Shown: positions 34,448 through 46,084 of the stretch, piece after piece | How positions within the stretch are numbered: position 1 is the stretch's first letter | How the letters are laid out: each line of letters starts with the position of its first letter | The notes under the pieces: generated by a model | What the model was told of the DNA's origin: nothing | Database searches by the model: none | What the model saw: the letters and a program-made list of their open reading frames with translations, nothing else | Assembly: GCA_933228895.1 (NCBI GenBank) | Contig: OW121857.1 | Span: forward strand, 77,681,672-77,745,671 | Length of the DNA: 64,000 bases | Origin: Platycnemis pennipes | Lineage: Eukaryota > Arthropoda > Insecta > Odonata > Platycnemididae | Direction: 5' to 3' | Position numbers and translations under genes: made by a program

Positions 34448-34700
34448 TATGGATGGCAGCCGACAACGAAGCTCATTTGCATCACAGGGTAGGTGGATAT
34501 TTTTGAAAGAGGTTGAAATTTTATAGGGAATGGAGGAAGGGTGGAAGAAAAATCTGGCATTAGAAAAGGAGAGGACACAGCTTAAGGTCCCATCTGACAG
34601 ATGGAGTGTTGGACTTAAGTGATCTACACGCAACGCTGGTGTACGGATCGATAAACCACTGAAAAATCTGTCCCTGCCAGGATTCGAACCAGAGAGCACA
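34448..34700 (-). mobile_element. tRNA-derived SINE copy
   Basis: The minus-oriented body is visible: GAGGAAGGGTGGAAG, AAGGTCCCATCTGACAGATG and CCACTGAAAAATCTGTCCCT. At the head side there is GCCAGGATTCGAACCAGAG, a clear inverted B box. It is moderately diverged. Confidence 0.72.
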
Positions 34701-36563
34701 GTACACATATAGCTTCCTAAAATAAGAGCATTCAATATATGTTTTCTTTGTTTCATAGAACACTCATTGAGATATGATTCACGGTATTGATAATTTTTAA
34801 ATAGGATACCGACATAATTGAAAATGTATTCATTAATGTTCCTGTATGTTTCGTCAATCAAAATGCATTGCATGCATGAAAGCCCACTAATTGTATAAAA
34901 ATTGCAAACTAATTTAACAGGTCACATAGTGCTTAGGTTTAGTTGCTAATGAAATTAACTCACTTTATTGGTATGAAAGGAAACTTGGAAAAATATCAGG
35001 CGTGTTTTACCAGTTTTAATATCTCAAGGATAGCGTAACTGTTAGCCTCAATACATACAGCTACCTACTGAATATAACTGCCGTTAAATCGGATGCTAAT
35101 TTACAGCGATAAGAACAAATGAATTGCGATGAAGTAAACCACTGAATCCTTCAGAGCTTAAAGTACGAAAATGGGTTGGACAAGTAAAGAGGTTTCAGAA
35201 TTCCTTCCGTTGATAAGTTGTTCCTTTTCACAGCCGATACTACTTATTTTGATGGCATTATCAGCAATGGGGGCGTTTACTTGGAATCGAAATTGCAATT
35301 TTGTACACGAAATCGTTAGATGGAAACAAAAAACGATTTTTAGTGAAAACATTAATCTTCTAACAACAACCTTTCACTCATAAATCAAAAATTAAAATAA
35401 GCAAAAGGTGACGCTCGCCAAAGAAGCTGCTTTGATATCATTGACGTCATTTTCCTTCCGTCCTTGACTGCTTTTAGGAGAAGGGAAGAGAGTGGAGGGG
35501 GGTTCTCGGAAGGTCTGCTCGCACAGATCCTGTCGCAAAGGCTTCCAGAGATTTGCAGAGTCAGCTGTGTCCTCCCCATTGCGATAAGGCAAAGTAGCTT
35601 CGCGGGCTCAGTTGTGATTGGATGAAGTCGATGATGTCAGAGGTAGCACCACGCCCACTTTTCCGAAAGGTTTAAAAACACCAGTTTTTCGCCGCTTATA
35701 ACTCGAGAAATAATTGACGGATAAAAAAACGGAAAAATACGCGTCATTTTATTTTACAAACTCATCAGATTCGGCGATAAAAAATATGGTAAAAGACCCC
35801 ATTATGCGTTCAATAGGGACGTACATCGTGCATTACTGAATGCATTGCATTCGAAAATGTTTCAGATCAATAAAAGCTGAATACTGCAGCGGTTCCTAAA
35901 TTCTTGAATCAGCAAAGCCATTTATTACAAAATGTGTATATGATAGTCGGCCTTCAAAACCATTAGCGAAGCAAAAATATCTTTGAATTCATCACAATTA
36001 CTGTCATGACTTGACTATAGCCAAAATATTGCAAAATGACAATATTATTGACAAGGGTCTTAGCAGACGATAAATTGGTCATTCATTAAATATGTGAAGT
36101 AAGCATGAAAATCTAAATCAGGAATTCAGATATATTTTACCATTTAAACTTAATTGAAATTGGTAAAGGAAAACGGTGTGATCTCAGAAAAAAATCATTT
36201 ATCCCAGAGAAATAATATCATTAAAATAAAATACCGTAGGGTTTTTTAAAAATGAAAAGCAGGGGTATATTATCACTAGAAGAACTAACACAAAAAAATC
36301 TATATCACAGCTATAGTTATATTTCATCTTTTAATGTAAACCTGAAGATACCGGTTTTTTTTTAACTTCGAGTCAGAAAACGTTAAGTTTACTCACAAAG
36401 GATACCCGATACTGTCTTTCTAAGTCTACCCGATAAGACACTCTTCAAGCCTGTGCTTCAAGCGCTATAGTTTGTTTGGCAAGTTAAACGGAGTTGAAAA
36501 CTCGGCTCGCCTATCTCAAAACTTCGAATCGCTTCTTATGTCATTTTGTAGGCATTTATGGAA
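34701..36563. other. No gene seen
   Basis: This is AT-rich with short frames. A moderately GC-rich patch at 35400-35640 has overlapping frames on both strands but no domain. Confidence 0.45.
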
Positions 36564-36926
36564 TCTATATATATATATTAATTTTGTATCGTGTCAGTCA
36601 GTCAGTCATTCTGTACCCGTTTTGCTTTGCTCTCTCCCAAGTTTTGAGCTAAAAGAGTGAGATTTGGTGTGCTGAGTGTGGGTTCTCTGTCTGCATGATT
36701 TGGTAGTAGTTTTGGATTTTTAGCAGTTTGTGGAGCTGAGAAAAATGCAAAAAAGTTGTTTGTGAGAGTGGGGGACAGCATAAATGAAAATATGTTGTAG
36801 AAAAAAGTACAAAAACATATAGGGTAATTAGAGTGGAACAAATTTCTCTATTTAAAAAATAGCCATTTCCTTCTCTCTGAATAGGAAATTCTTATGAAAA
36901 GTGCCTGCAAAGCAGGCGTCTGCTAG
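36564..36926 (+). mobile_element. Non-autonomous Helitron (363 bp)
   Basis: The 5' end is TCTATATATATATATTAA after an A, followed by a GTCAGTCAGTCAGTC stretch typical of Helitron left ends. The 3' end has a short hairpin, GCCTGC-AAA-GCAGGC (36903-36917), a few bases, then CTAG at 36923-36926 followed by T. TC...CTAG ends, a subterminal hairpin and insertion between A and T with no target duplication match the Helitron rule set. No Rep/helicase coding is present. Confidence 0.82.
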
Positions 36927-37254
36927 TCTTCTAATGATGAGTACAACAATGGAAGGTAAATAAAAGTTTATTCAAATTTTGTTAAAGAAAAATATGCGAC
37001 AAGATTAAGAACTTACTCGCCCCTCCGAAGTTAAGTAGGTACCAACTTCATATTTAGCGTTTTCACGCAAATTTTGCTTAAAATACTTCGTAAACATGAA
37101 ATAAAGTGGTAGGAAATGCCTGATTAATAATCTCCTCTTCACATTCGTGATAAAAACTTATCGTAAGTAAAAGTAATTGATTGATGGCAACATGCGTCAC
37201 TTTTTGGAATCGATTCATATAGAAAAAATATATTACTTTGTAATTTCACAAAAG
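36927..37254. other. No gene seen
   Basis: AT-rich sequence between the Helitron and the hammerhead module. The right part (37150-37254) may be an extension of the Penelope-type repeat, since such repeats continue past the palindrome. Confidence 0.4.
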
Positions 37255-37357
37255 TTTATTGAAAAACGACCCGAGTTTCGACATTCAACGTCATCTTCAG
37301 GTCTACCGGTACCAGAAGATGACGTTGAGCGTCGAAATCCGGGTCCTTTCCCAATAA
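37255..37357. mobile_element. Palindromic pair of hammerhead-like cores (Penelope-type)
   Basis: On the minus strand, CTGAAGA (37300-37294) is followed by TGACGTTGAATGTC and GAAAC (37279-37275). This is a good match to the hammerhead core CTGANGA-stem II-GAAAC with a GAC/GTC-based stem. On the plus strand the mirror copy reads CAGAAGA (37313-37319), TGACGTTGAGCGTC, GAAAT (37334-37338), with two core changes. The arms run about 50 bp and meet at ACCGGTACC. Minimal hammerheads in inverted pairs are a hallmark of Penelope-like retroelement terminal repeats. No RT is present nearby. Confidence 0.6.
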
Positions 37358-37449
37358 AGATTAGCGGCATTACAAAGTTACAGTTTTTAATTTTAAAAAG
37401 TGATTATCAAAGGTAGCAGGTGAGGGAGAGTGTTTCATTGGTATAATGA

Positions 37450-37650
37450 TCTCTACTTTAATTTTGTACAGAAGGTGCTTGGAGTACAGTATTCCGTCCG
37501 TCGAATGGGACGTTAGACTGTAGTCACCTTGGCGTCTGTGGTTAAGAGGAGGCTTTTCCGACGCAGGGTTCTTTCCACCCTTCCTCCTTTACCTGAAAAA
37601 TCTTGTCTCTGACTGAATACTCGACTATCTTAATGGCTCAAAAAAATCTT
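37450..37650 (+). mobile_element. tRNA-derived SINE body, partial
   Basis: The plus-oriented body is visible: GTACAGTATTCCGTCCGTCG, AATGGGACGTTAGACTG, CACCTTGGCGTCTGTGG and CCACCCTTCCTCC. The tRNA-like head is absent. Confidence 0.68.
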
Positions 37651-38035
37651 CGGTGGCGGTCCATTCAACATATTTAAAACAGTACGAGGTAAAAACTACT
37701 TCTCCCGGGCTCTAAACCGGAAATCGATTCGAGTGGCTTTTTCGAAATGACTTTACGCGTGGTAATGTTATGCAACTCCCAGCAACATCCTCACCCGTGA
37801 GATAGCTGATTTTCCAATTTATATAAATATACTTCCATAGGCACTCGACAGAAAAAAGCACATTACTTACCTTGCGTTTCAAACGTGAGAGGATGAGGAT
37901 TGAGAGAATCACGGAAACAAAGATTTCCTCCACAGAGAAAATTATGTTTCCTCGGAGGCATGGGATTTGAAATCAACTTCCCGGCAGAACATTTTTCGAA
38001 TCAATTCGAACAGTCATTACGGCAACGGTAAATTC

Positions 38036-38275
38036 CTACGGTACATCTTCATTTTCGAGGAGCGTTTTGTCATTTATCAGGACCATAAATTTATCTGCGC
38101 ATTCCCCGGGATATTCATCCCACAACGCGTATAGATACGTACTTATCATATAGAGGTCGATAGGATTTCGCAGAGCCGCTACGTCCTCTAACGTGAGCGG
38201 AATAAATACCACCCACAGAACACCGTTCTTAGGGCTCGCTAGTTTCGTCTCCACACCGCCTGGAGGCGTTCTCTG
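38036..38275 (-). CDS. Candidate coding exon, unknown protein
   Basis: The minus-strand frame is open from about 38313 and reads PPGGVETKLASPKNGVLWVV, then FIPLTLEDVAALRNPIDLYM and ISTYLYALWDEYPGECADKF, ending in a TAG at about 38036. Its amino-acid mix and regular hydrophobic spacing look more protein-like than other frames of this size. Upstream on the same strand a T-rich tract (about 38318-38330) precedes GAGGACAG|AGAACG, a possible splice acceptor. I recognise no family. It may be a chance frame. Confidence 0.2.
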   Translation of the reverse strand, partial: QRTPPGGVETKLASPKNGVLWVVFIPLTLEDVAALRNPIDLYMISTYLYALWDEYPGECADKFMVLINDKTLLENEDVP

Positions 38276-38626
38276 TCCTCGCCCAAGTCCAGCGTGGCCT
38301 CGGGGTCATATAGTAAGAGAAAAAAAAAGCCCTTGAGAAATGTATTTAGGATGTAAAAATCTTTCAAGTCAAACGGGCTCTTCAGCTTATTAACTTATAA
38401 AAGCTAAATTGTTTAAGTGGTTTTAAAGTAAGCCTTTCACCGGCTTTATCACGGGGAAACAGCGATTTCTGATACCGCTGTCCATAGAAATCTGGGACGT
38501 ATAATTAAGATCAATAACGTGCCAAGGACTGCGTTATCGCCAAATACATTCATTCGAAAGCGTTGTTGGGCAACACCACTAAGACCATTTGCTTAAATAT
38601 TAGCTTTTTTGGAGTGTAAATTGAGG

Positions 38627-38646
38627 AAGACGGAACGTTCCGTCTT
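38627..38646. repeat. Perfect 20-bp palindrome
   Basis: AAGACGGAACGTTCCGTCTT equals its own reverse complement, with no loop. It lies in otherwise featureless sequence. Confidence 0.8.
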
Positions 38647-39395
38647 TAGCCGAAATTTAAGCCATTAGTTCCACCAAAAATCGCTGCCCATTTGGAAAAT
38701 GCACGGTAATGCTTCAGTGAATTGACTTTTTAACGGCATTTTGAGATAAACGCAGCAAACATAGTTAGAACTTACTCCATCTGAGGATACCTTGCTCGCT
38801 CTTAGAAGTGAACGTAGTTGTGGTTGCTGACGCCCATGACGCCCAAGCAGAGTCTACATCCACCACGCTCTCGATATCTGGCACCACTGACAGAAATCAA
38901 GACGGTTTCAAGTGAAGGTCCTATCGCAATACACGACATTACTTCGTTTACTATGTAACGGTAAAAGTGTCTTTGAATGAAAAATTAGGTTTTTGTTACC
39001 TTCCCTCATTTTTAAACACTTTAGGCATATCTCGCCATATTTATTATATTTTTACACTTTTTATAATCATTAGAAGGTAGGAATAAAGGATTTTAAAAAG
39101 TGTAAAAATACAATAAAAATCGTGAAGACGTATGATTTTCAATATAATGCAAAACACCTAACAATACGGCAGCACTGTTGGCAGAAAACATGAAAAGGTC
39201 TATTAGAACATTCGCAGTCCTCATCAAGCGAGGAGAAGGTTACAAAAGGCTACACTATGGGAGAATTAAAGACTACTTATCAGTACCTTCCCTATATAGA
39301 CAGGATAGTAATATTGGTAAGGAAGACTAGAGTCGTGATGTCACCTCGATCAGGGTAGGTTTTCATGAATTATTTCCACTCTCTTATACCACTTA

Positions 39396-39798
39396 TGCCC
39401 GTTTCACACGATACTTGATACAGGACAAGACCTAAAGTGCTAGCCGCTACTTGATATTGAGGACGGAATCTAGCATGATTGGAACTGTCCTGGAAGGTTT
39501 CACACGATCATCGACTTTGTGCTTGCTATTAATCGGTTATCCCATATGATTCCATACTAATTAAAAAAAGAGAAGTTCGCACAGCGTCTGTAACGTGACT
39601 TAATTGGTCGATGGCTACTGGGCTACTGGGTCCTACTAGAAATCTAGTACCGCATCAAGTATGAAACCCAGTAGCTCAGCGAGTATACTAGCGAGCATGC
39701 TTGCTAGCCAGCATACTGGTTCACACGATACTGGAAAGCTAGTATACTTGCTAGTATACTCGACCTTGTGCTGGATCAAGTACCGTGTGAAACGGGCT
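39396..39798. mobile_element. Harbinger-like MITE (403 bp)
   Basis: Terminal inverted repeats of about 34 bp begin TGCCCGTTTCACACGATACT on the left and AGCCCGTTTCACACGGTACT on the right (reverse-complemented), with roughly four mismatches. Both sides are flanked by TTA (39393-39395 and 39799-39801), the 3-bp target preferred by PIF/Harbinger elements. The interior is rich in inverted GCTAGTATACT motifs and repeats TTCACACGAT. There is no transposase. Confidence 0.75.
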
Positions 39799-39801
39799 TT
39801 A

Positions 39802-42324
39802 CCAACGCTTTTTTCCCTCAACAGTTTCTAAACATAAAACAGCTAAAACATAAAAAACAATGAAACCGTACCCTAAGGTCACCACAGCGGCGTCAGTTAA
39901 TCTTCCCAGGGCTTTTTAAGGGAAACACTCTTAATGCCTTTGATTCCGCTGCTAGCTATTTTATTACTAAAACTGATTCGAACTATACCTATTTAAAATA
40001 CATATTTGGCCTTTGTTTGCGTATACGCGCACTTTCCCCTGCTTATTAGTCGAATTTTAAAAAAGTATTCCATTATTTATCTTAATAATCTAGATTTTAC
40101 CGTGTGCCTTAACAACTTCGTCCACACAAGCATTGCGACCAGTAATCCCGTACATTCGTGCCTACCAAGATGGCCGCTGGCTTCTCAAATCAGCTGCGAT
40201 ACCTCCTCCAGCACATTAAAACCTTGATTTTTTTCTCTCCTTTTCCCAGCATTCTATCTTCAAAAATGGCCTTCAGCATTCCATTTCCAATTTCTTCCCC
40301 CATCCGCCTACACTGTATTCTATTTATTACACAGCAATATTCTTTCACCCCCAATCATGCCTAATACTTACTACTCATTAACCTTTTATTAGTTACGTAG
40401 TACCCTCACCATCCTTTTCCAGACTCCTATCCAACATCCCTATTCGCAGCAACACTACTCCACATATCTTCGACAATTTTTAGTAACATATTTACGACAT
40501 GTTTTTTTCATTCTATACTATTATTAGAGGCCGAAAAAAATAAAAAAATCATCAATGATCTACCAGCCAACTTTGGCATCTCGCCTACCTTCGTCCAAAA
40601 TGCTACTCAATAAATTAAATAGTTCCAACTCTTCCATATAGTTCTCTGCTAAAATGCTGTTTAGACTTCGTATTTTTCCTTCGAGAATCTCGTTGCTTTA
40701 GATTTTCCATTATTATTTACATCGAAACCCCTTTGCTTTGAGCATTTAATTAACGTTGATGACGATGATGGTTTCACCTGAAATGTATTCTTCTTAAAAA
40801 TACTTTTTATCGCCATTCTATGCTCAATAAGAAAATTGCCGATACCTCCACGGTGTATACGAATCGCGAGCCAAAATAAAACACATATGTACGTTAATGA
40901 CAATGTACCAGTCTGTCATTGAATACATTAAGAAATAATTCGAGTGGAGACGGAAACAGGAGTTTTTAGTCTAGATACCAAGTTTCCTACTTACTTAAGT
41001 GCCAACTATGTGAGTGAAATTAAAAGATGACCCTGCTATGGAGTGGGGTTAAAAAAATACAGCTCAAATCCAGTCATCAACTAGAAAGCCGCATAATGGT
41101 AATTATTGCAACAATTTCACGCAAAAATCCATGCTCTGTATTAAAATCTTATCATCTTCAATAAAAGTCAGTTTTTGTACAGAAAGATCGTTGACACTTT
41201 CACGAAGCATTGGAAACGATACTCAACATGAAAGCTACCTATAGAAAAAATACAACAGGTCGGCCGCGGCTTTATTCGTACAGGGAGTCGGTAACGTTCC
41301 GGTCTGGCTACACAAGGATTGCGCACTCGAATTCAGCTTCAGGCAAGGGTGTTGTACTCGTCTTATGGTCAAGATTAGGTTAGAGAATGGGACATAACCT
41401 CAGCAGTCGGATCACTTAAAAAAAAAACAATACTATCTCTCCATGAGAAAATAACACAACTTAAAAGAGCAGATAACATGCAACATTTCCTTCCCAAATG
41501 CCACGCTCATGCGGGAAATTCGAAGGGAAGATGTTCACGTTTAATACTGCATTGAACAGTGGATTTACAGCACCCGAGCTCCGTATTTACACACCACGAT
41601 TCGCATTTTCCTTTCCGCGCATTCTCCTGTGTGCACGTGTGAGTGTGTTAGCGACTTTTTTCCCCTGCCCGGGGAATTTCGATCTGGAGGCACGGCCGGA
41701 ATCTTCCTCACGCAATCTCCTACCATTCGGGCAGAGCCGGCCGCTAGTCGGGTGGGGTGAGGGATGCTGGGAGAAGAATCTCTCACGACTCCCGTGGGTG
41801 GGGGGGGGGGGGGGTTGGGGGATTGGGAGAGGATACTACATTTGGCACGCACTGTGATGAAAGGGTTGTGCTTCAACGTCAGCCAGATCAGAGGTTGTTC
41901 CGAGTCCGCACCGGTAGGTTAAAATAGAAAAAGAAAAGAATAACTCCGAAGGGAAGGTGATTCGCGGGGGAGAACTAATAGAAAGCCGTGTATCACTCAA
42001 TGACCAATCACCGATGAGGTCACCCCCGCAATGTGGGGAGTTTAATTTCGGAGGGTAAACACAAAGAAGGTACTTCAAGGTGAGACCGACTCCTCGGGAA
42101 TAAATGAGCCAAGTGCGGCACGTAAGTGATTAAAATCTACGCGCGCGGGTATTATTCTTAATACGTGAAAGTCGGGGAAATAAATATTCAAATATTTAAA
42201 GTAAGTTAGAGACTAAAAGAGCATGCTTTGCACTAAACTATAATAAACATGGATTTTAGGTTCTCCATCAGTTAAAATATTATTGCACCACCTAAACTCT
42301 TAGCAATGCTCTTTAAATTTTTTT
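39802..42324. other. No gene seen; one GC-rich patch
   Basis: Mostly AT-rich with short frames. A GC-richer patch at about 41500-41860 contains a run of 15 G at 41800-41814 and overlapping frames without a domain. A B-box-like CACTCGAATTC near 41325 could be a SINE head remnant. Confidence 0.45.
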
Positions 42325-42455
42325 TTAAATTGTTATAGTTCAACTAAAATGTAGTTATCAATCCTCTTTAAGCATGGTTGGTAGTGAATATGTGGTGAAT
42401 ATTCCCTCCCTGCTACGCACGTTTACGGTGGCTTGCGGGTTACCATTTAGATGTG
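42325..42455 (+). mobile_element. LINE-A 3' tail fragment (diverged)
   Basis: GGTGAATATTCCCTCCCTGC, TACGCACGTTTACGGTGGC and TTGCGGGTTACC then TAGATGTGG follow the LINE-A tail with many changes. No coding portion is left. Confidence 0.65.
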
Positions 42456-42768
42456 GTTGAACCCAATTTTTTAGTCCAAAGGAAAACACGAAGTCTATGC
42501 CCTAGGCGAGACTCGAAAGTAAATGTTGTCTAAGGTTTTAGGTGCTCCAACGGCTGATGTTGTACAGCAACATTTAATTTTAACTCTAAGAGTAATACAA
42601 CACCCATGCCCAGGACAAAACTCGCACGCGTTGCCAAGTACTAGTCGACGGGTTATTGACCTATTACCTAGCATGGTAAACATATTTACGCCGATTAAGT
42701 CCAAATTGGATAGGCTCTTTACTAGCGAAAGCACAGCCATGCTCTCTTATAAGCGAAAAAATATAGGG

Positions 42769-43883
42769 GTCATTCCATATCAAATCGACCAGGTGATTGC
42801 CCTTAGGGTCATCAATTTTGACAAAATTTGGCATAAAGGCTCCATTTAAAAAGAAAATGAAAACCCCAAAGTCGTTTTGCAAAGAACGACACCGTTTCCA
42901 AAATATGGCAACGTTGCAAAATTCGAATTTTGCAATAGTTACTACACATTTTACGGTATATCTGAGATACTATTTCAGCTACAGACGTGCTTAAGGGCTT
43001 ATTTTAAAGGCCATGAATTGGAAAAATATACTAAGGGATCATATTGTGAAATATAAACAATTTTATAAAATTTATAACAATTTTAAACTTTCAAATCGAT
43101 TTTGAACGATGTACTGACACCTTCGATTTTGCTCATTTTTTATATGTTGTAGACACAACCCTCTACAAATTAAAAATTTTTTCCAGAGGTAATATTCCAT
43201 TTCAGAAAGAAAAATTGTTTTAGTGAAGGCGTGAAGCCCGCCGGTCACCGCGGCGCCCGCCTACTGGCCGACGTTATGGCACTCAGGTGTCTTCAGATCT
43301 CAGTAACATCCTCATTCATGTTCTTCTCACCAATTTTTAACCATAAACCAAGTCTTTACCTGTGCATATCGATATATTCTTCGCCCAGGTGACCCCGGGG
43401 GGAGTCACGCCTTCACTCAAAAATATTTTTCTTTCTTAAATGAAATTTTAATCTGGAAAACTTTTTTAATTTGTAGAAGACGGTTGTGTCAACAAGATTT
43501 AAAAAATGAAAAAAATCGAAGGCGTAGGTACATCGTCAAAAATCGATTTGAAAGTCTAAAATTGTTATAAATGTTATAAAATTGTTTATATTTCACAATA
43601 TAATTCATTAATAATTGCCTAATTTAAGGCCTTTAAAATACGCTCCTAAGCACATCTGTAGCTCAAATAGTCTCTGAGATATACCGTAAAATGTGTAGTA
43701 CTTTTGCGAAATTCGAATTTTGCAACGTTGCAATATTTCGGAAACGGTTGCGTGTTTTGCAACACGACCATTATGTTTTCATTTCATTATCAAATGGAGC
43801 CGTTATGCCAAATTTGATCGAAATCGGTGACCCTAAGGGTGATTTTTGCCGATTTTCCTGATCGAATTGACGTGGAATGACCC
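42769..43883. mobile_element. Foldback-type DNA element with about 490-bp inverted arms
   Basis: Two long imperfect inverted arms, about 42769-43255 and 43385-43883, enclose a loop of about 130 bp. The ends are GGGTCATTCCATATCAAATC and, reverse-complemented, GGGTCATTCCACGTCAATTC. Both ends are flanked by ATAG, consistent with a 4-bp target duplication. Arm landmarks appear in mirror order: AAATTCGAATTTTGCAA, ACACATTTTACGGTATATC and GTGAAGGCGTGA. The inner edge is GC-rich (GCCCGCCGGTCACCG). There is no transposase coding. A 4-bp duplication fits superfamilies such as Sola or Chapaev, but I cannot assign one. Confidence 0.75.
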
Positions 43884-44324
43884 ATAGATATTTCAATTGT
43901 TTCATGGTGAAGCAACGGAAACAATACTTTATTTTGCGAAATGTAGAAAGAATTAAGTTTCATGAACAACAGCATCCACGCTCTTAGCCTGAGACACAAT
44001 TTATAAAAGACACGCGAATAAAAAAACGCAAAGACCAGGCTTCCAGGACATTAGGATCACATACACACTAGGGTTAACCCTTCAACCCACGATGACTTTT
44101 GGGAATCACGACCATTTACAAAAATTGGGTATGAAAGGCTAATTTGAAATATGAATACAAAATTAATTTAATGCATCAAATGTATTCGGAAATCATGTTT
44201 TACATTAACGTCCTTTTGTGACTATTAGAGATATAATTTTTTTATGTTCTTCACCTACGGCCCGCAACCATTTTCATCGCATCCCTACACCACTACCCTT
44301 TTATTAGTTGTGTAGGCCTGGCAT
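43884..44324. other. No gene seen
   Basis: AT-rich sequence with no recognisable feature. Confidence 0.5.
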
Positions 44325-44765
44325 AGACGATATCTGTAACACCTGTAGCCACCGCGAGGGTTTGTGGCACGGGGTGAAGATCACTTAACATGCACTACTG
44401 TCATGCAACTAAGAGCTACAGTGATACAACTACGTGAAAACATGCTAAATCACGTGCAACTAAATAGTGTCTACATAGTAACGAAGTGATTGCTGGTTAG
44501 AAAGGTTGTCCCTAAATATTAAATGTACCGACTGCTCTAAATATATTTTCTTTAATATATTATAATATAAAGACTACTCCAACAATTATTTTCCTACCTA
44601 TCCCTTTGCTATGCTGCCAATTGTGTTCTCTTAGGGTGCGCGGGGAAAATGACATTTTAATCTATCAGTACGACAATCTATCCCTCTAATCTTGTTTATC
44701 TGATCAAATCTAGTATAATACGCAACGGTTCTTAATAGATACCTAACGTCACGATAACGATAAGG
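44325..44765 (-). mobile_element. LINE-A 3' fragment
   Basis: In minus orientation, the tail (GTAGCCACCGCGAGGGTTTG then TGGCACGGGGTGAAGATCAC) is at 44345-44390 and the coding remnant of the AYYARFDQ-type block is at about 44660-44750 (GTACGACAATCTATCCCTCT and ATCTAGTATAATACGC). It belongs to the same subfamily as the copies at 8858 and 56135. Confidence 0.78.
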
Positions 44766-46084
44766 TGTGCACTAAAAAATTATCACATTTCAATACGACT
44801 CTCGGCAACATAGAGACCAAAATTATAACAATGAGTTCCGTCGACACTCATTGTGATAATTTTTGCGAAGCATCCTTAAAAGCTGCAAATCAATTTGAGT
44901 CCTACGGCGTTGGGATATGCTGGAACACTCATTGCAAAAAATTCACCCATAAGTCAGGTTAGAGGAAACCCGGAAATAATTGCTACTATGCATGGAAAAT
45001 AGACATTGTACTCTTGATAAAATCCTGTTTTTTCGCGAAACCGAGGAATATGATTTATTTAACTTCTCATCAGAATGGCCATGACTGATTTCGTTTTTTG
45101 CAAAATAATTAAAACACAGCTAAAAGCTAGGATGTCCTGTTTTTTAACATGACATAATGATTTAACTGAAGAATTGGTGGCTCAAATGTAATGAAAGAAA
45201 AGTGTCCAGTTGGAAAACCCTGAGGATATTTCATCACATTTTATAACTTCTTTAAAAACGGCTTGAGCTTGAGAAAATGCGCTGTCTGCGATAAATAAAG
45301 ACGCTGATTTACGACTCCATCTTAAAGATTCATACGACAATGAGATATTAATTAAAATCCTATGGTTAGAGAGATAGAAGACTCGCGGTTCACTATAACT
45401 TTGAATAGATCTTGAATTCTAATCATCGTCACTGGCCATTACATTCCCTGATTGACTTAACGCAACTATTCCCTCAATTATTTTTATTAGTTAACCTCTC
45501 CTACTATTAAGTCCAAACCTTCTCCACTTGACTCTAATTTACTAAGTAGGAATACGGTCGATATGTTGGCTAGAAAACTAGCCTCTAATCCTTAAGGGCT
45601 GGTTCTAAACCGACTGGGGCCACTCATCAGTACCAGCATACCAGCATATGCTTTTAAATAAAAATAGTTTGAGTTCGTAATGGTATCAACGGTCTAAAGC
45701 TGTCAAGAACTAAGGGATATTGATTCAAATTGAGGTAGCATTTCTTTTCATCTTCAGGTTTCCATGCTAAGCCCACTTTTTGACACGACATTGAATATCG
45801 TAGTTTTTTGTTCGTGAATTCTATCTTTATTTTCGATAAATGCAAGTGATACCATATAGCCACCAGTCTCAACTGGCGGCATATAGAGCGATCTCAAGTT
45901 TAGCTCTCCGTGCATCGGATGGGATGTAAAATCGTAAACCCTTAGGCTTCTTTCGGAACAATTAATCTAAAGCCTAAGAATACTAAGAAATTATTAATAC
46001 TAAGAAAAGCATTTAACGTTCATGCTCTGGACGGGATTCGAACCTGCGACCTTTGGGTTGTCAGGCGGGTGCGTTAACCTCTTT
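44766..46084. other. No gene seen; tRNA-like segment near the right end
   Basis: At 46031-46085 the minus strand reads GCACCCGCCTGACAACCCAA then GGTCGCAGGTTCGAATCCCG, which looks like the anticodon-arm to T-arm part of a tRNA. No matching 5' half is present, so I treat it as a tRNA-derived repeat. The rest is AT-rich. Confidence 0.4.

Larger units (their letters stand above)
37651..39392. other. No confident gene; one candidate exon and small palindromes
   Basis: The candidate exon at 38036-38275 is listed separately. A 20-bp perfect palindrome lies at 38627-38646, and a 26-bp imperfect inverted repeat around TTTTTACACTTTTT lies at 39045-39116. The rest shows nothing. Confidence 0.45.
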
